DNA from: Synechococcus sp. RS9916
GTDB taxonomy: Bacteria > Cyanobacteriota > Cyanobacteriia > PCC-6307 > Cyanobiaceae
Direction: 5' to 3'
DNA: 64,000 nt
Assembly (NCBI RefSeq): GCF_000153825.1
Contig: NZ_DS022299.1
Span: 1,576,869 to 1,640,868, forward strand
The notes under the pieces are model-generated. The model was not told the DNA's origin, did no database searches, and worked only from the letters and a program-made list of their open reading frames with translations. A program made the translations under genes and the position numbers. This document shows positions 16,767 to 26,248 of the stretch, piece by piece. Each line of letters begins with the position of its first letter. The stretch's first letter is position 1.

Positions 16767-17859
16767 CGGCGTAAAGCCCCTTGAGGCCCGCTTCACTAGC
16801 CTCCGCCACACCCCGTTCTGTGATCAGGGCCGTGACTAGTCGGGCAGGGGTGACATCGAAGGCAGGGTTGAAGCCTGGGCTGCCATCGGGGGTGAGCTGC
16901 ACGCTGGTAATCATGCCGGCGGAGTCGCGGCCCTGAATCTGCGTCACTTCCTGCGCGGATCGCGCTTCGATAGGGATTTCAGCCACGCCGTCACCGAGGG
17001 TCCAGTCGATCGTGGATGCCGGCAAAGCCACATAAAACGGCACCTGGTTGTCATGGGCCGCCAGCGCCTTGAGGTAAGTGCCGATCTTGTTGCACACATC
17101 CCCACGGCGGGTGGTGCGATCGGTGCCAACGATCACCGCATCCACCTGGCCGTGCTGCATCAGATGGCCACCGGCGTTATCGACAATCACCGTGTGGGGA
17201 ACCCCCTCCCGGCCCAACTCATAGGCCGTGAGTGACGCTCCCTGATTGCGCGGACGGGTCTCATCCACCCACACATGAATGTTGAGACCGGCGCGATGCG
17301 CCTTGTAAATCGGCGCCAACGCGGTTCCCCAATCCACCGTGGCCAGCCAACCGGCATTGCAATGGGTCAACACATTGAACGGTTCATCCCGGCGGTCCAC
17401 AGGGCGGGCCGCAGCCAACTGCTGAAAAATGGCCAGGCCGTGATCACCGATGGCGGCACACATGGCCACGTCTTCATCGGCAATTCGTGCCGCCTCTCGC
17501 TTCGCCGCCTCCGGCCGCTGCTCCGGAGGCAAGGGCAGCAGACGATCACGCACCCGCTCAAGGGCCCAACGCAGATTCACCGCCGTCGGGCGGGTGGCAT
17601 TGAGCTGCTCAAAAGCAGTCTGGAGTGCCGCATCAGACGGGTCCTCCTGCAGCGCCAACATCAGGCCATAGGCCCCAGTGACGCCGATTAACGGAGCCCC
17701 GCGCACCACCATCGTGCTGATGGCCTCCGCCGCTTCGTCGCAATTGCACAGCGTGCGGGTGGTGAAACGGTGGGGAAGCAGGGTTTGATCAATCACCCCC
17801 ACCGAGCGTCCATCGCTCTCCAGCCAGATGGTGCGCCAGGCCTTGCCATCGATGTTCAT
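16759..17859 (-). CDS. mtnA: S-methyl-5-thioribose-1-phosphate isomerase
   Basis: A 366-residue isomerase converting methylthioribose-1-phosphate (or 5-deoxyribose-1-phosphate) to the ribulose form in the salvage of S-adenosylmethionine by-products. RGAPLIG (residues 53-59), catalytic Cys167 in THCNAGWL and Asp247 in VGTDR are present. ATG 17859 (MNIDGKAWRTIW) gives the family length; the longer open frame upstream is antisense to the divergent phosphoesterase gene. The stop lies inside the start of the aldolase gene, which implies translational coupling. Confidence 0.96.
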   Translation of the reverse strand: MNIDGKAWRTIWLESDGRSVGVIDQTLLPHRFTTRTLCNCDEAAEAISTMVVRGAPLIGVTGAYGLMLALQEDPSDAALQTAFEQLNATRPTAVNLRWALERVRDRLLPLPPEQRPEAAKREAARIADEDVAMCAAIGDHGLAIFQQLAAARPVDRRDEPFNVLTHCNAGWLATVDWGTALAPIYKAHRAGLNIHVWVDETRPRNQGASLTAYELGREGVPHTVIVDNAGGHLMQHGQVDAVIVGTDRTTRRGDVCNKIGTYLKALAAHDNQVPFYVALPASTIDWTLGDGVAEIPIEARSAQEVTQIQGRDSAGMITSVQLTPDGSPGFNPAFDVTPARLVTALITERGVAEASEAGLKGLYADD

Positions 17860-17940
17860 CGGCTGCGGATCAGCGGTGAATGCACCATGCTGCCCCCCAA
17901 TGGGACAGTCCTCAATGCGCGGTTGTTGTGAGGCACTGCT

Positions 17941-18969
17941 GTGGTGAAGCGTTGTGATCGCCGCCAACTGCTGGGCATGGTCGCTGGTGCCCTGGGCAGC
18001 GCCGCCCTGACGGGGCGCGCCACTGCGCGTGCAGCCAAAGCTGCTCCGCCCCTCCCGGCTCCGTCCAGCGACGGGCTGCGCCTCGGCCTGATCAGCGACC
18101 TCAACAGCAGCTACGGCTCCACCACTTACATCCCAACGGTGCATCAGGGCCTCAGCCACCTGCTGGCCCTGCACCCGGATTTGGTGGTCTGCGCCGGCGA
18201 CATGGTCGCCGGCCAGAAACGGGGGCTGAATGCCACACAACTGGACCGCATGTGGGATGGATTTGCCCGCGACGTGCTCCAGCCCGTGCGCGGCCAGGGT
18301 GTGCCGTTTCTACCGGCGATCGGGAACCATGACGGCTCCCCGGGGTTCACCGCCGACCGCCTCGCTGCAGCCCGGTTCTGGCAGGCCAGACGGCAGGGAC
18401 TAGGCCTGCAGTTTGTCGACAGCGGCGGATTTCCCTTTCACTACAGCGTTGCCCAGAACAATGTGTTCTGGCTGGTGTGGGATGCCAGCTCGAGCCGTGT
18501 TCCGGCGGACCAACTCAGATGGGCCCGGCAGCAGCTGGCCAGTCCACAAGCCCGGAACGCCCGGCTGCGTCTGGTGGTCGGCCATCTGCCCCTATTCGGA
18601 CTCAGCCAGGGGCGAGACCGCCCTGGCGAAGTGCTGCATGAGGCAGCTGCCATTCAGACCTTGCTGGAGCAGGGCCAGGCGCAGGCCTACATCAGTGGCC
18701 ACCAACACGCCTGGTTCCCGGCCCGCAGCGGCAATCTCGACCTGATTCAACTGGGTGCGCTGGGGAGTGGCCCCCGCCGTCTGCTCAACAGCTCCCGACC
18801 AGCACGCCAGAGCTTCACCACCCTCGATCTCAACTGGTCGGCGGGCACGATGCGTGAAACCAGTTATTCAGCCAAATCGGGAAGGCCTCTGGCCTGGCAG
18901 AGCTTGCCGGCGCAGCTAACGGGGCATCGGGGAGTGATCCAACGCAATCAGCCCCAGCGCAGTCTTTAA
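17941..18969 (+). CDS. Tat-exported metallophosphoesterase
   Basis: A 342-residue calcineurin-like phosphoesterase. The N-terminus has a twin-arginine start (RRQLLGMVAGALGSAAL) and an Ala-rich cleavage region near residue 35, so it is probably exported folded. Metal-site motifs run in order: SDLN, CAGDMV, GNHD, GHLP and GHQHAW. The first motif has Asn where many relatives have His. Substrates could be phosphomonoesters or diesters, for phosphate scavenging, but none is proven. Translation starts at tandem GTG codons. Confidence 0.88.
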   Translation: MVKRCDRRQLLGMVAGALGSAALTGRATARAAKAAPPLPAPSSDGLRLGLISDLNSSYGSTTYIPTVHQGLSHLLALHPDLVVCAGDMVAGQKRGLNATQLDRMWDGFARDVLQPVRGQGVPFLPAIGNHDGSPGFTADRLAAARFWQARRQGLGLQFVDSGGFPFHYSVAQNNVFWLVWDASSSRVPADQLRWARQQLASPQARNARLRLVVGHLPLFGLSQGRDRPGEVLHEAAAIQTLLEQGQAQAYISGHQHAWFPARSGNLDLIQLGALGSGPRRLLNSSRPARQSFTTLDLNWSAGTMRETSYSAKSGRPLAWQSLPAQLTGHRGVIQRNQPQRSL

Positions 18970-18978
18970 ACACTCTCT

Positions 18979-19010
18979 AGAGCGACAGCCCTGGAGAGCG
19001 ACAGCCCTGG
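18979..19010. repeat. Perfect 16-bp tandem duplication
   Basis: The 16-base unit AGAGCGACAGCCCTGG occurs twice in immediate succession, in the 42-base gap between the convergent phosphoesterase and sufS genes and 1 base from the sufS stop codon. It is not in a coding frame. Confidence 0.95.
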
Positions 19011-19011
19011 G

Positions 19012-20283
19012 TCAGCTGTGCTCCCGCAAGAAGTTGATGGTCGACGTGAGCTCGTCGACGAAGCGGTCGATCTCGTCAAACGTGGACGTGAAGCTGAGGC
19101 TGGCGCGGGCCGAACCAGGGACACCGTAAAAGCGGTGCAGAGGCTGACAGCAATGGTGGCCACTGCGGATGCAGACCCCACTGAGATCGAGCATGGCGGC
19201 GATGTCGTTGGCATGAAGGCCATCGACAAGGAAGGTGGCCAAAGCACCACGCTCCGGTTGCTGCTCCGGCGTCGGCCCCAGGATGCGCAGCCCATCAATG
19301 GCCTGCAACCGTGAAAACAGGTGGGCCGTGAGCTGCGCTTCCCAGGCCTGAATCGCCTCGAGGCCAAGCGTTTGGAGATAGGTGATCGCCGCACCCATGC
19401 CAATTGCTTCGCCAATCGCAGGCGTGCCGGCCTCAAATTTGTGCGGCAGTTCTGCCCAGGTGCTGTGGTCCAGGAAGACGTCCTGGATCATTTCGCCACC
19501 GCCCAAGAAGGGGGGCATCGACTCCAGAAGCGCCTCACGCGCCCAGAGGAACCCCATGCCGGTGGGACCACAGAGCTTGTGCGATGAACCCACAAGAAAA
19601 TCAATCCCAAGCTGGCCAACATCCAGTGATTTGTGGGCCAGGCTCTGGCATGCATCCAGCAGCACTCGAGCGCCGTGCTGGGCCGCCAAGGCCACCACGT
19701 CATCCACCGGATTGCAGCAACCGAGTGTGTTGCTGATGTGCACCAGGCCCACAAGCCGGGTACGGGCATTGAGTTTGGCGCGCAGATCCTCCAGATCGAG
19801 GGTGCCCTGCTCGGTCACACCCACGTGCCTCAACACACAGCCGGTGCGCTGGGCCAGTTGCTGCCAAGGCACCAGATTGCTGTGGTGCTCCATCACCGTG
19901 AGCAGCACCTCATCACCAGGCTTCAGTTCGGCATCTCCCCAGGTGCGAGCCACCAGATTGATGGCCTCACTGGCGTTGCGAGTGAACACGATCTCGCGGG
20001 GACTGGCCGCAGCCACGAACTGCGCCGTGATCAGCCGGGCTCCTTCAAAGGCTTCAGTGGCCCGAGCGCTGAGCTGATGGGCACCACGATGCACATTGGC
20101 GTTGTCGCAGCTGTAGTAATCACGCAATGCATCCAGCACAGCCAGGGGCTTCTGACTGGTCGCCGCGTGATCGAGGTAAATCAGCGGCTGGCCAGACGCA
20201 GACTCCTGCGCCAAAACTGGAAAATCTGCACGTGTTCGCTCCGCTAGCGTTACAGATGCGTTACGACCAAGTGCCGCCGTCAT
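19012..20283 (-). CDS. sufS: Cysteine desulfurase SufS
   Basis: A 423-residue PLP enzyme that takes sulfur from cysteine and passes it to the SUF scaffold. The Schiff-base lysine is in GSSHKLCGPTG (about residue 235), the cofactor-phosphate region is MEHHSN, and the mobile catalytic Cys is in RSGHHCCQP (about residue 380). ATG 20283 overlaps the sufD stop by 4 bases (ATGA), so this start is preferred over the upstream in-frame one. It is the last gene of the ftrC-sufBCDS run. Confidence 0.97.
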   Translation of the reverse strand: MTAALGRNASVTLAERTRADFPVLAQESASGQPLIYLDHAATSQKPLAVLDALRDYYSCDNANVHRGAHQLSARATEAFEGARLITAQFVAAASPREIVFTRNASEAINLVARTWGDAELKPGDEVLLTVMEHHSNLVPWQQLAQRTGCVLRHVGVTEQGTLDLEDLRAKLNARTRLVGLVHISNTLGCCNPVDDVVALAAQHGARVLLDACQSLAHKSLDVGQLGIDFLVGSSHKLCGPTGMGFLWAREALLESMPPFLGGGEMIQDVFLDHSTWAELPHKFEAGTPAIGEAIGMGAAITYLQTLGLEAIQAWEAQLTAHLFSRLQAIDGLRILGPTPEQQPERGALATFLVDGLHANDIAAMLDLSGVCIRSGHHCCQPLHRFYGVPGSARASLSFTSTFDEIDRFVDELTSTINFLREHS

Positions 20284-21542
20284 GAGTTGAGGCCCTCTAG
20301 AAGCTGATCCGTGATCGGCCAACGCTGGGCCAGAGGCGGAAGCAGATCAACCACGTCCTGGCAGTAGCCACGCAACAACAAGGCCGCAGCAGTGGCAGCG
20401 GAAATTCCACGACTGCGCAGATAGAAGAGCTCATCTTCCTGAAGCTGCGTCACGGTGGCGCCATGGGCACAGCGCACATCGTCTGCAACGATCTCCAGCT
20501 CTGGCTTGGCGTCGACGCGAGCGCGATCAGAGAGCAGCAGATTGCGGCTGAGCTGAGCAGCATCGGTGCGTTGGGCAGCCCGGGGCACCTGAACGGCGCC
20601 GTTGAAAATGCTGTGGGAGCGACCAGCCGCCACCGATTTTTGCAGTTGATCGAGCTGTCCGTCTTCCCCCTCAAACCGCATCGCGGTGTGAGTCGCGAAC
20701 TGCTGATCAGCGTCGGTCAACACCAACCCCTTCAGCACCGTTGAGGCGTGGCCATCCACTTGCACCACGCGGGGCTCAAGCCGGCCAAGCTGCCAACCCT
20801 TGGCGACAGAGGTGAATTCATAGGTGCTGCGTGGCTCCTGCTCCACCGCCAGATGCCCAAGCAAGGAGGCATCGCCACCGCCAAGGGCAACCAGACCGTG
20901 GCGCACACGGGCTTCCTGACCAAGATGCAGTTCCAAAACGTGGCTATGGGCGGATCCGGCTGGCCCCTGGATCACCTCCAGCACCTCCAGCTCTGCTTTC
21001 TCTTCAACCAACAGCAGCATGCGAGTTGAAGCCAGGCTTGCCGCAGACGCCGTCACCAGCACTTCCAAAGCAGGGACCGATCCACGGATCCGCAGAGCCA
21101 GCACCTGAGTCGCCAGCGCGTGGTTGAACTCCACGGGCCAGGCCTCAGCACAGCCGCAGCGCTCGAGGGTGTGGCCGAGAGCCTGCTCCAGCTCAGCACC
21201 TCTGAGCACACTGACGCCCGCGGGGAGGCTGACGGTTGCGAGCGGATCGCTGTGGCCATCGAGCACAATCCTCCAGCCATCGGCTGGGCTCTCTGGCAGA
21301 TCAGCGAAGCCTGACTCCTGGGGAGATGAAGGCTGAGAGGGCAGCGCAAGGGCGAACAACCCCTCCAGACGCGCCAGATCGGTCAGCCGCCAATCCTCCT
21401 GACGACGACTCGGCAAACCGAGACTTGCCAAGGCATTGCGGCCACGCTCTTGAACGGGTTGCAACACACCAGTGGAGGCGGGGAGACGGGTTACCCAATC
21501 AGCAACCATTTGTGCAGTCGTGGCCTTGGAGGTGGCGACCAT
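20280..21542 (-). CDS. sufD: Fe-S cluster assembly protein SufD
   Basis: A 420-residue scaffold partner of SufB and SufC. The C-terminal half has the beta-helix core common to SufB/SufD (SRNLLLSDRARVDAKPELEIVADDVRCAHGAT) and ends with the typical helical region LRSRGISAATAAALLLRGY. It starts 2 bases after the sufC stop, and its own stop overlaps the sufS start, so the operon is translationally compact. Confidence 0.96.
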   Translation of the reverse strand: MVATSKATTAQMVADWVTRLPASTGVLQPVQERGRNALASLGLPSRRQEDWRLTDLARLEGLFALALPSQPSSPQESGFADLPESPADGWRIVLDGHSDPLATVSLPAGVSVLRGAELEQALGHTLERCGCAEAWPVEFNHALATQVLALRIRGSVPALEVLVTASAASLASTRMLLLVEEKAELEVLEVIQGPAGSAHSHVLELHLGQEARVRHGLVALGGGDASLLGHLAVEQEPRSTYEFTSVAKGWQLGRLEPRVVQVDGHASTVLKGLVLTDADQQFATHTAMRFEGEDGQLDQLQKSVAAGRSHSIFNGAVQVPRAAQRTDAAQLSRNLLLSDRARVDAKPELEIVADDVRCAHGATVTQLQEDELFYLRSRGISAATAAALLLRGYCQDVVDLLPPLAQRWPITDQLLEGLNS

Positions 21543-21544
21543 GA

Positions 21545-22339
21545 TCAGGACACTCCCTGGGCGCTGGCGGCAAGCTCCTGGTCCACCCAGTCGTAACCGG
21601 TTTTTTCCAACTCCAGGGCCAACTCCCGACCACCAGTGCGGAGAATCCGACCCGCTGCCATCACGTGCACGTAGTCAGGAGTGATCTCATCCAGCAGGCG
21701 CTGGTAATGGGTGATCAGCAGAGTGGCGTTGTCAGTGCTGGCGAGCTGGTTCACCCCACCGGCCACGATCCGCAGGGCATCGATATCAAGACCGGAGTCG
21801 GTTTCATCGAGGATCGAAACGACAGGCTCCAGCAACGCCATCTGAAGGATTTCATTGCGCTTCTTCTCACCACCGGAGAACCCTTCGTTAACGCTGCGCT
21901 CAAGGAAAGCAGGATCCATCTGCACCACATTCAGGCGCTCACGCACGTGGTCTTCGAAATCAAACGTGTCGAGCTCGTCGAGGCCCTGCTGCTGACGACG
22001 CGCATTGCTCGAGACCCGCAGGAACTCAAGATTGCTGACGCCAGGGATTTCCACCGGATACTGGAATCCGAGGAACACGCCGAGGCGTGAGCGCTCTTCC
22101 GGTTCAAGCTCCAGAAGGTCAGTACCGCGATAACGCACGCTGCCGCCAGTCACGCGATAGGCCGGGTGACCCGCGAGCACTTTGGAGAGGGTGCTTTTGC
22201 CACTGCCATTGCGACCCATGACGGCGTGAATTTCGCCGGCACGCACCTCAAGATTCACCCCCTTGAGGATGGGCTGGTCTTCAACGGACGCATGCAGGTC
22301 GTTGATCTCGAGGAGCAGCTCGGCGTCAGGGCGGATCAC
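21545..22339 (-). CDS. sufC: Fe-S cluster assembly ATPase SufC
   Basis: A 264-residue ABC-type ATPase that drives conformational change in the SufBC2D complex. It has Walker [10 protein letters not shown], the family-specific signature [14 protein letters not shown], Walker [18 protein letters not shown], and a switch histidine in [10 protein letters not shown]. It lies between sufB (64-base gap) and sufD (2-base gap) on the same strand. Confidence 0.98.
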   Translation of the reverse strand: MIRPDAELLLEINDLHASVEDQPILKGVNLEVRAGEIHAVMGRNGSGKSTLSKVLAGHPAYRVTGGSVRYRGTDLLELEPEERSRLGVFLGFQYPVEIPGVSNLEFLRVSSNARRQQQGLDELDTFDFEDHVRERLNVVQMDPAFLERSVNEGFSGGEKKRNEILQMALLEPVVSILDETDSGLDIDALRIVAGGVNQLASTDNATLLITHYQRLLDEITPDYVHVMAAGRILRTGGRELALELEKTGYDWVDQELAASAQGVS

Positions 22340-22403
22340 AGGAAGAAGTGGAGGTTTTACAGAAAGGACTGTGTTGCGGTCAGATCATCCATGGTGCGGT
22401 GGG

Positions 22404-23843
22404 CTATCCCACCGAACCCTCGAGCTTGAGCGCCAGCAACTTGTCGGCCTCAGCTGCAAATTCCATTGGCAGCTGATTGAACACATCACGACAGAAACCG
22501 CTCACCATCATCGAAACGGCCTCCTCAAATCCGATGCCGCGACTCTGGAGGTAGAAGAGCTGATCTTCCGAGATCCGGCAGGTGCTGGCTTCATGCTCGA
22601 TCGCAGCCTGAGGTTGTTGGGAGCGGATGTAGGGATAGGTGTTGGCGGCGGCCTCATCGCCAATCAGCATCGAATCGCACTGGCTGTAGTTGCGAGCGCC
22701 TTTGGCAGCCGGACCGATTTGGACCAGACCGCGGTAACTGTTGCTGGAGTGACCGGCGCTGATCCCCTTGCTCACGATGGTTGAGCGTGTGCGCGGACCC
22801 ACGTGGATCATCTTGGTGCCGGTATCGGCTTGCTGACGGTTGTTCGTGAGCGCGACGGAGTAGAACTCACCAACAGAATCTGCCCCCTGCAGCACACAAC
22901 TGGGATATTTCCAGGTGATGGCAGAACCTGTTTCGACCTGGGTCCAGCTGATGCGGCTGCGAGCACCGCGGCACTGACCCCGCTTGGTCACAAAGTTGTA
23001 AATACCGCCCACACCATTTTCATCACCGGCATACCAGTTCTGAACAGTCGAATACTTGATGGAAGCGTCATCCAAAGCGACCAGTTCCACCACAGCAGCG
23101 TGCAACTGGTTGGTGTCAAACATGGGGGCAGTACAGCCCTCCAAATAACTCACTGACGCACCTTCCTCGGCAACAATCAAAGTGCGCTCAAACTGACCTG
23201 TGTCACCGGAATTGATGCGGAAATAAGTCGAGAGCTCCATTGGGCACTCCACCCCCTTAGGGATGAAGACAAAGGAGCCGTCACTGAAGACTGCCGAATT
23301 CAGCGCTGCAAAATAATTGTCATTACTGGGAACAACACTTCCCAAATAACGCTCGATCAGCTCGGGATAATCCTTGATTGCCTCGCTGATCGAGCAGAAC
23401 ACCACGCCGTGTTCAGCGAGCTTCTCGCGGTACGTCGTGGCAATCGAGACGCTGTCAAACACCGCGTCAACAGCCACGTTGCTAAGACGCTTCTGCTCAC
23501 TCAGTGGAATACCGAGCTTGTCAAATGTCTCCAGGAGCTTGGGATCCACCTCATCGAGGCTGGCCTTCTTTTCCTGCTGTTTGGGAGCGGCGTAATAAAC
23601 GATGTCTTGGTAGTCAATCGCTGTGTAGCCCAGCTGAGCCCAGTCAGGCTCCTCGAGGGTGAGCCAATGCCGGTAGGCACGCAGACGGAAATCGAGTAAG
23701 AACTGCGGCTCCTCCTTTTTGGAGGAGATCAGCCGAACAACATCCTCACTGAGGCCCTTAGCGATCTTCTCAGTTTCAATGTCAGTGACAAAGCCGTACT
23801 TGTACGGCTGACTGACAAGATCACGTGTGGAGACACTGGTCAT
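22404..23843 (-). CDS. sufB: Fe-S cluster assembly scaffold SufB
   Basis: A 479-residue SUF scaffold component. It shows the SufB landmarks: GVEVP-like [23 protein letters not shown], the Cys-containing [17 protein letters not shown], and the C-terminal [14 protein letters not shown]. It starts 5 bases after the ftrC stop, so ftrC and sufB are almost certainly cotranscribed. Confidence 0.98.
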   Translation of the reverse strand: MTSVSTRDLVSQPYKYGFVTDIETEKIAKGLSEDVVRLISSKKEEPQFLLDFRLRAYRHWLTLEEPDWAQLGYTAIDYQDIVYYAAPKQQEKKASLDEVDPKLLETFDKLGIPLSEQKRLSNVAVDAVFDSVSIATTYREKLAEHGVVFCSISEAIKDYPELIERYLGSVVPSNDNYFAALNSAVFSDGSFVFIPKGVECPMELSTYFRINSGDTGQFERTLIVAEEGASVSYLEGCTAPMFDTNQLHAAVVELVALDDASIKYSTVQNWYAGDENGVGGIYNFVTKRGQCRGARSRISWTQVETGSAITWKYPSCVLQGADSVGEFYSVALTNNRQQADTGTKMIHVGPRTRSTIVSKGISAGHSSNSYRGLVQIGPAAKGARNYSQCDSMLIGDEAAANTYPYIRSQQPQAAIEHEASTCRISEDQLFYLQSRGIGFEEAVSMMVSGFCRDVFNQLPMEFAAEADKLLALKLEGSVG

Positions 23844-23848
23844 AGTGA

Positions 23849-24208
23849 TCAGCCTGCAGTGGCGTGAATCTCCTCGGTGCTGATGGTTTGAGCATCACCA
23901 CGGAAAGCGTTGTCTTCCGTCAGGAACAGCATGCAATGACATTCCTTGCGCTCGCGCATGGGCACACAGGGGCAGTTCCAGAAGGCCTGTGACACCTCAG
24001 CTTCCTTGTCTTCGTAATGGCGGCAGGGGCACAGGGCACCACCCAGTTCATCCTTGTGACGCGCCAGACCCTTGAGCACAACAGCGGTGACGCCGGGATC
24101 GCTGCAGAAATAAGTACCGGTGCGCTGGGCGTAGGTCTCCGCAAACTTACGGATCACCTCAAGGCTTTCAGCTGTGGGCTCAGCGTTTCCAGCGAGCATG
24201 TCAGTCAT
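23849..24208 (-). CDS. ftrC: Ferredoxin-thioredoxin reductase catalytic (beta) subunit
   Basis: A 119-residue [4Fe-4S] enzyme subunit that passes electrons from ferredoxin to thioredoxin and so links light to enzyme regulation. The exact signature CPC-x16-CPC-x8-CHC is present (residues about 60-93), with the additional Cys at FCSDPG. It is the first gene of the suf transcription unit. The variable subunit is not in the window. It is divergent from fba across a 229-base control region. Confidence 0.97.
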   Translation of the reverse strand: MTDMLAGNAEPTAESLEVIRKFAETYAQRTGTYFCSDPGVTAVVLKGLARHKDELGGALCPCRHYEDKEAEVSQAFWNCPCVPMRERKECHCMLFLTEDNAFRGDAQTISTEEIHATAG

Positions 24209-24269
24209 GAGCAGCGGTGGAGGGAGCGGTCAGCAGCGAGAAGCTACGAACGCGCAGACTTTGGGAGAT

Positions 24270-24289
24270 ACGAAACCCCAAAGTTTCGT
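24270..24289. promoter_or_regulatory. Candidate SufR operator
   Basis: ACGAAAC and GTTTCGT form a perfect 7-bp inverted repeat around a 6-base spacer. It lies between the divergent ftrC-suf and fba-sufR units. The AAC-N6-GTT core has the same arrangement as the CAAC-N6-GTTG operator reported for Synechocystis SufR. The nearby sufR gene makes this a strong candidate autoregulatory and suf-operon site. The position, 62 bases from the ftrC start, is compatible with promoter occlusion. Assignment is inference. Confidence 0.65.
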
Positions 24290-24437
24290 TTTTCGAGCCT
24301 AAGGCACCGTCTCGGCCACTGCCGATCGGCCCCAAGACCAAGGCCTTCATTGTGCGCCCCCTCGGCCTCTGGCGGAGGAGTGCTGACGAAGCAGAACAGC
24401 CTTTCTAGCTTGCGAAAAGACCGCCGAAACGCGCGCA

Positions 24438-25553
24438 ATGGTCGTCACCAATCAACCCATGGCCGGCTGGCTCGGCCCCCATGAGATCGCCAATCGCCCG
24501 ATTGCCGAGTGGCTCGGAGAGGAAGCGGAACTCCTGCTCCACACCCCGCCGCGTATCGAGCAGCAACGGCTGCAACTCCCCAGCCCAGCAGTGGTGGATC
24601 GCTTCAGTGGCTCCGATCGCAACCCCCAGGTGCTGCGAAGCCTTCAGCAGCTTTACGGCAGCGGTCGACTCGGAGGAAGCGGTTACCTCTCGATCCTTCC
24701 CGTCGACCAGGGGATCGAACACTCGGCGGCCCATTCCTTCGCGCCGAACCCTGACTATTTCGACAGCGAAGCGATCGTGGAACTTGCAGTGGAGGCAGGC
24801 TGCAGCGCCGTCGCCTCCACCCTTGGCGTGCTGGGGTCAGTGGCGCGGCGATGGGCGCACCGAATTCCATTCCTGGTGAAGCTCAACCACAACCAACTGC
24901 TCACCGCCCCCAATCAGCACGAACAGATCCTGTTCGCTTCAGTGGATCAGGCCTGGAACATGGGAGCCGTGGCGGTGGGGGCGACGATCTACTTCGGCAG
25001 TGAAGACTGCAACCGTGAGCTTCAGCAGATCGCGGCTCTCTTCGCCCATGCCCACGAGCGGGGGCTAGCCACGGTGCTGTGGTGCTATCTGCGCAATCCC
25101 ATCTTCAAGCAGTCCGAAGCCGACTACCACCTGGCCGCCGACCTTACGGGCCAGGCCAATCACCTGGGCGTCACGATTGGAGCCGACATCATCAAACAGA
25201 AACTGCCAGAGACCAACGGCGGCTACAAAGCCGTGGCGAACGCGCTGGGCGAGCCCTTCGGCATGACCGATGAACGCATCTACAGCGAGCTCTGCAGCGA
25301 CAACCCCGTGGACCTGTGTCGCTACCAGGTGCTCAATTGCTACGCGGGACGCATCGGCCTGATCAACAGCGGGGGAGCCTCGGGCAGCGACGACATGCAT
25401 CAGGCCATCCGCACTGCTGTGATCAACAAGCGTGCTGGTGGCAGCGGTCTGATCATGGGCCGCAAAGCCTTCCAAAAACAGCGCCATGAGGGCATCGCCC
25501 TCATCCAAGCGGTGCAAGACGTCTACCTAAGCCCGGAGGTGACGATCGCTTGA
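24438..25553 (+). CDS. fbaB: Class I fructose-bisphosphate aldolase (DhnA/FbaB type)
   Basis: A 371-residue Schiff-base aldolase of the archaeal/FbaB type, cleaving fructose-1,6-bisphosphate or condensing triose phosphates in glycolysis and the Calvin cycle. The family core is visible: [20 protein letters not shown], and [19 protein letters not shown], whose Lys is the likely Schiff base. [12 protein letters not shown] forms the phosphate-binding end. The last bases overlap or abut the sufR region, so the two may share a transcript. Confidence 0.95.
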   Translation: MVVTNQPMAGWLGPHEIANRPIAEWLGEEAELLLHTPPRIEQQRLQLPSPAVVDRFSGSDRNPQVLRSLQQLYGSGRLGGSGYLSILPVDQGIEHSAAHSFAPNPDYFDSEAIVELAVEAGCSAVASTLGVLGSVARRWAHRIPFLVKLNHNQLLTAPNQHEQILFASVDQAWNMGAVAVGATIYFGSEDCNRELQQIAALFAHAHERGLATVLWCYLRNPIFKQSEADYHLAADLTGQANHLGVTIGADIIKQKLPETNGGYKAVANALGEPFGMTDERIYSELCSDNPVDLCRYQVLNCYAGRIGLINSGGASGSDDMHQAIRTAVINKRAGGSGLIMGRKAFQKQRHEGIALIQAVQDVYLSPEVTIA

Positions 25554-25606
25554 GCACAACAGTCCCCCGGATCCCGTGGCATCGTGAAGGAACGAGCCGC
25601 GACCCG

Positions 25607-26248
25607 ATGGGCGCACACACTCAGGCCCCTACCCGAGAGACCACACTCACCCTGCTGCTTCGGCGGGGTGAGACCAGTGCGGCTGAACTCGCTTCATTGC
25701 TGGGGATCTCAGTTCAGGCGATGCGCCGTCATCTGCGCAGTCTCGAAGAGGAAGGCTTGGTGGAGTCATCGCCCATGCCAGCGGGCCCCGGGAGGCCATC
25801 CAATCGATGGCGGCTTACCGATCAAGGGCATCAGCATTTCCCTGACGGCAGCGAAGACTTTGCCCTGGGTCTGCTCCAGTCGATGACGGCCACCCTTCCG
25901 CCAGAGGCCATGACCTCTTTGCTGGCTCAACAGGCTCTTGAAAAGGCAGAGGCCTATCGCCGCCACATCGGCACCGCACCTCTTGAGCAACGGGTGTCTG
26001 TTCTGGCCGAACTGCGGCGGCGGGAGGGCTATGTGACAGACCTGCAGCCCGATCCCGATGGGAAAAGCTGGTGTCTCAGTGAATTTCACTGCTCCGTTCA
26101 ACGCATCGCGGCGGAGTATCCGGTCGTCTGCGATCAGGAGCTCGAGCTGATGCGTCAGACCTTTCCCGATTGCCAGGTGGATCGCGTGCACTGGCGCCTC
26201 AAGGAAGGCCATTCCTGTGGGTTCAGGATCACCCCCGACCATGACTGA
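25607..26248 (+). CDS. sufR: Iron-sulfur cluster biosynthesis transcriptional regulator SufR
   Basis: A 213-residue repressor of the suf operon. An N-terminal winged-helix domain (TSAAELASLLGISVQAMRRH, then LEEEGLVESS and GRPSNRW) is followed by a C-terminal sensor with four cysteines spaced C-x12-C-x13-C-x14-C (from HCSVQ to SCGF), the Fe-S ligand set expected of SufR. ATG 25607 is chosen; an upstream TTG overlapping the fba stop would add 19 unconserved residues. The protein likely binds the inverted repeat at 24270-24289. Confidence 0.95.
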   Translation: MGAHTQAPTRETTLTLLLRRGETSAAELASLLGISVQAMRRHLRSLEEEGLVESSPMPAGPGRPSNRWRLTDQGHQHFPDGSEDFALGLLQSMTATLPPEAMTSLLAQQALEKAEAYRRHIGTAPLEQRVSVLAELRRREGYVTDLQPDPDGKSWCLSEFHCSVQRIAAEYPVVCDQELELMRQTFPDCQVDRVHWRLKEGHSCGFRITPDHD

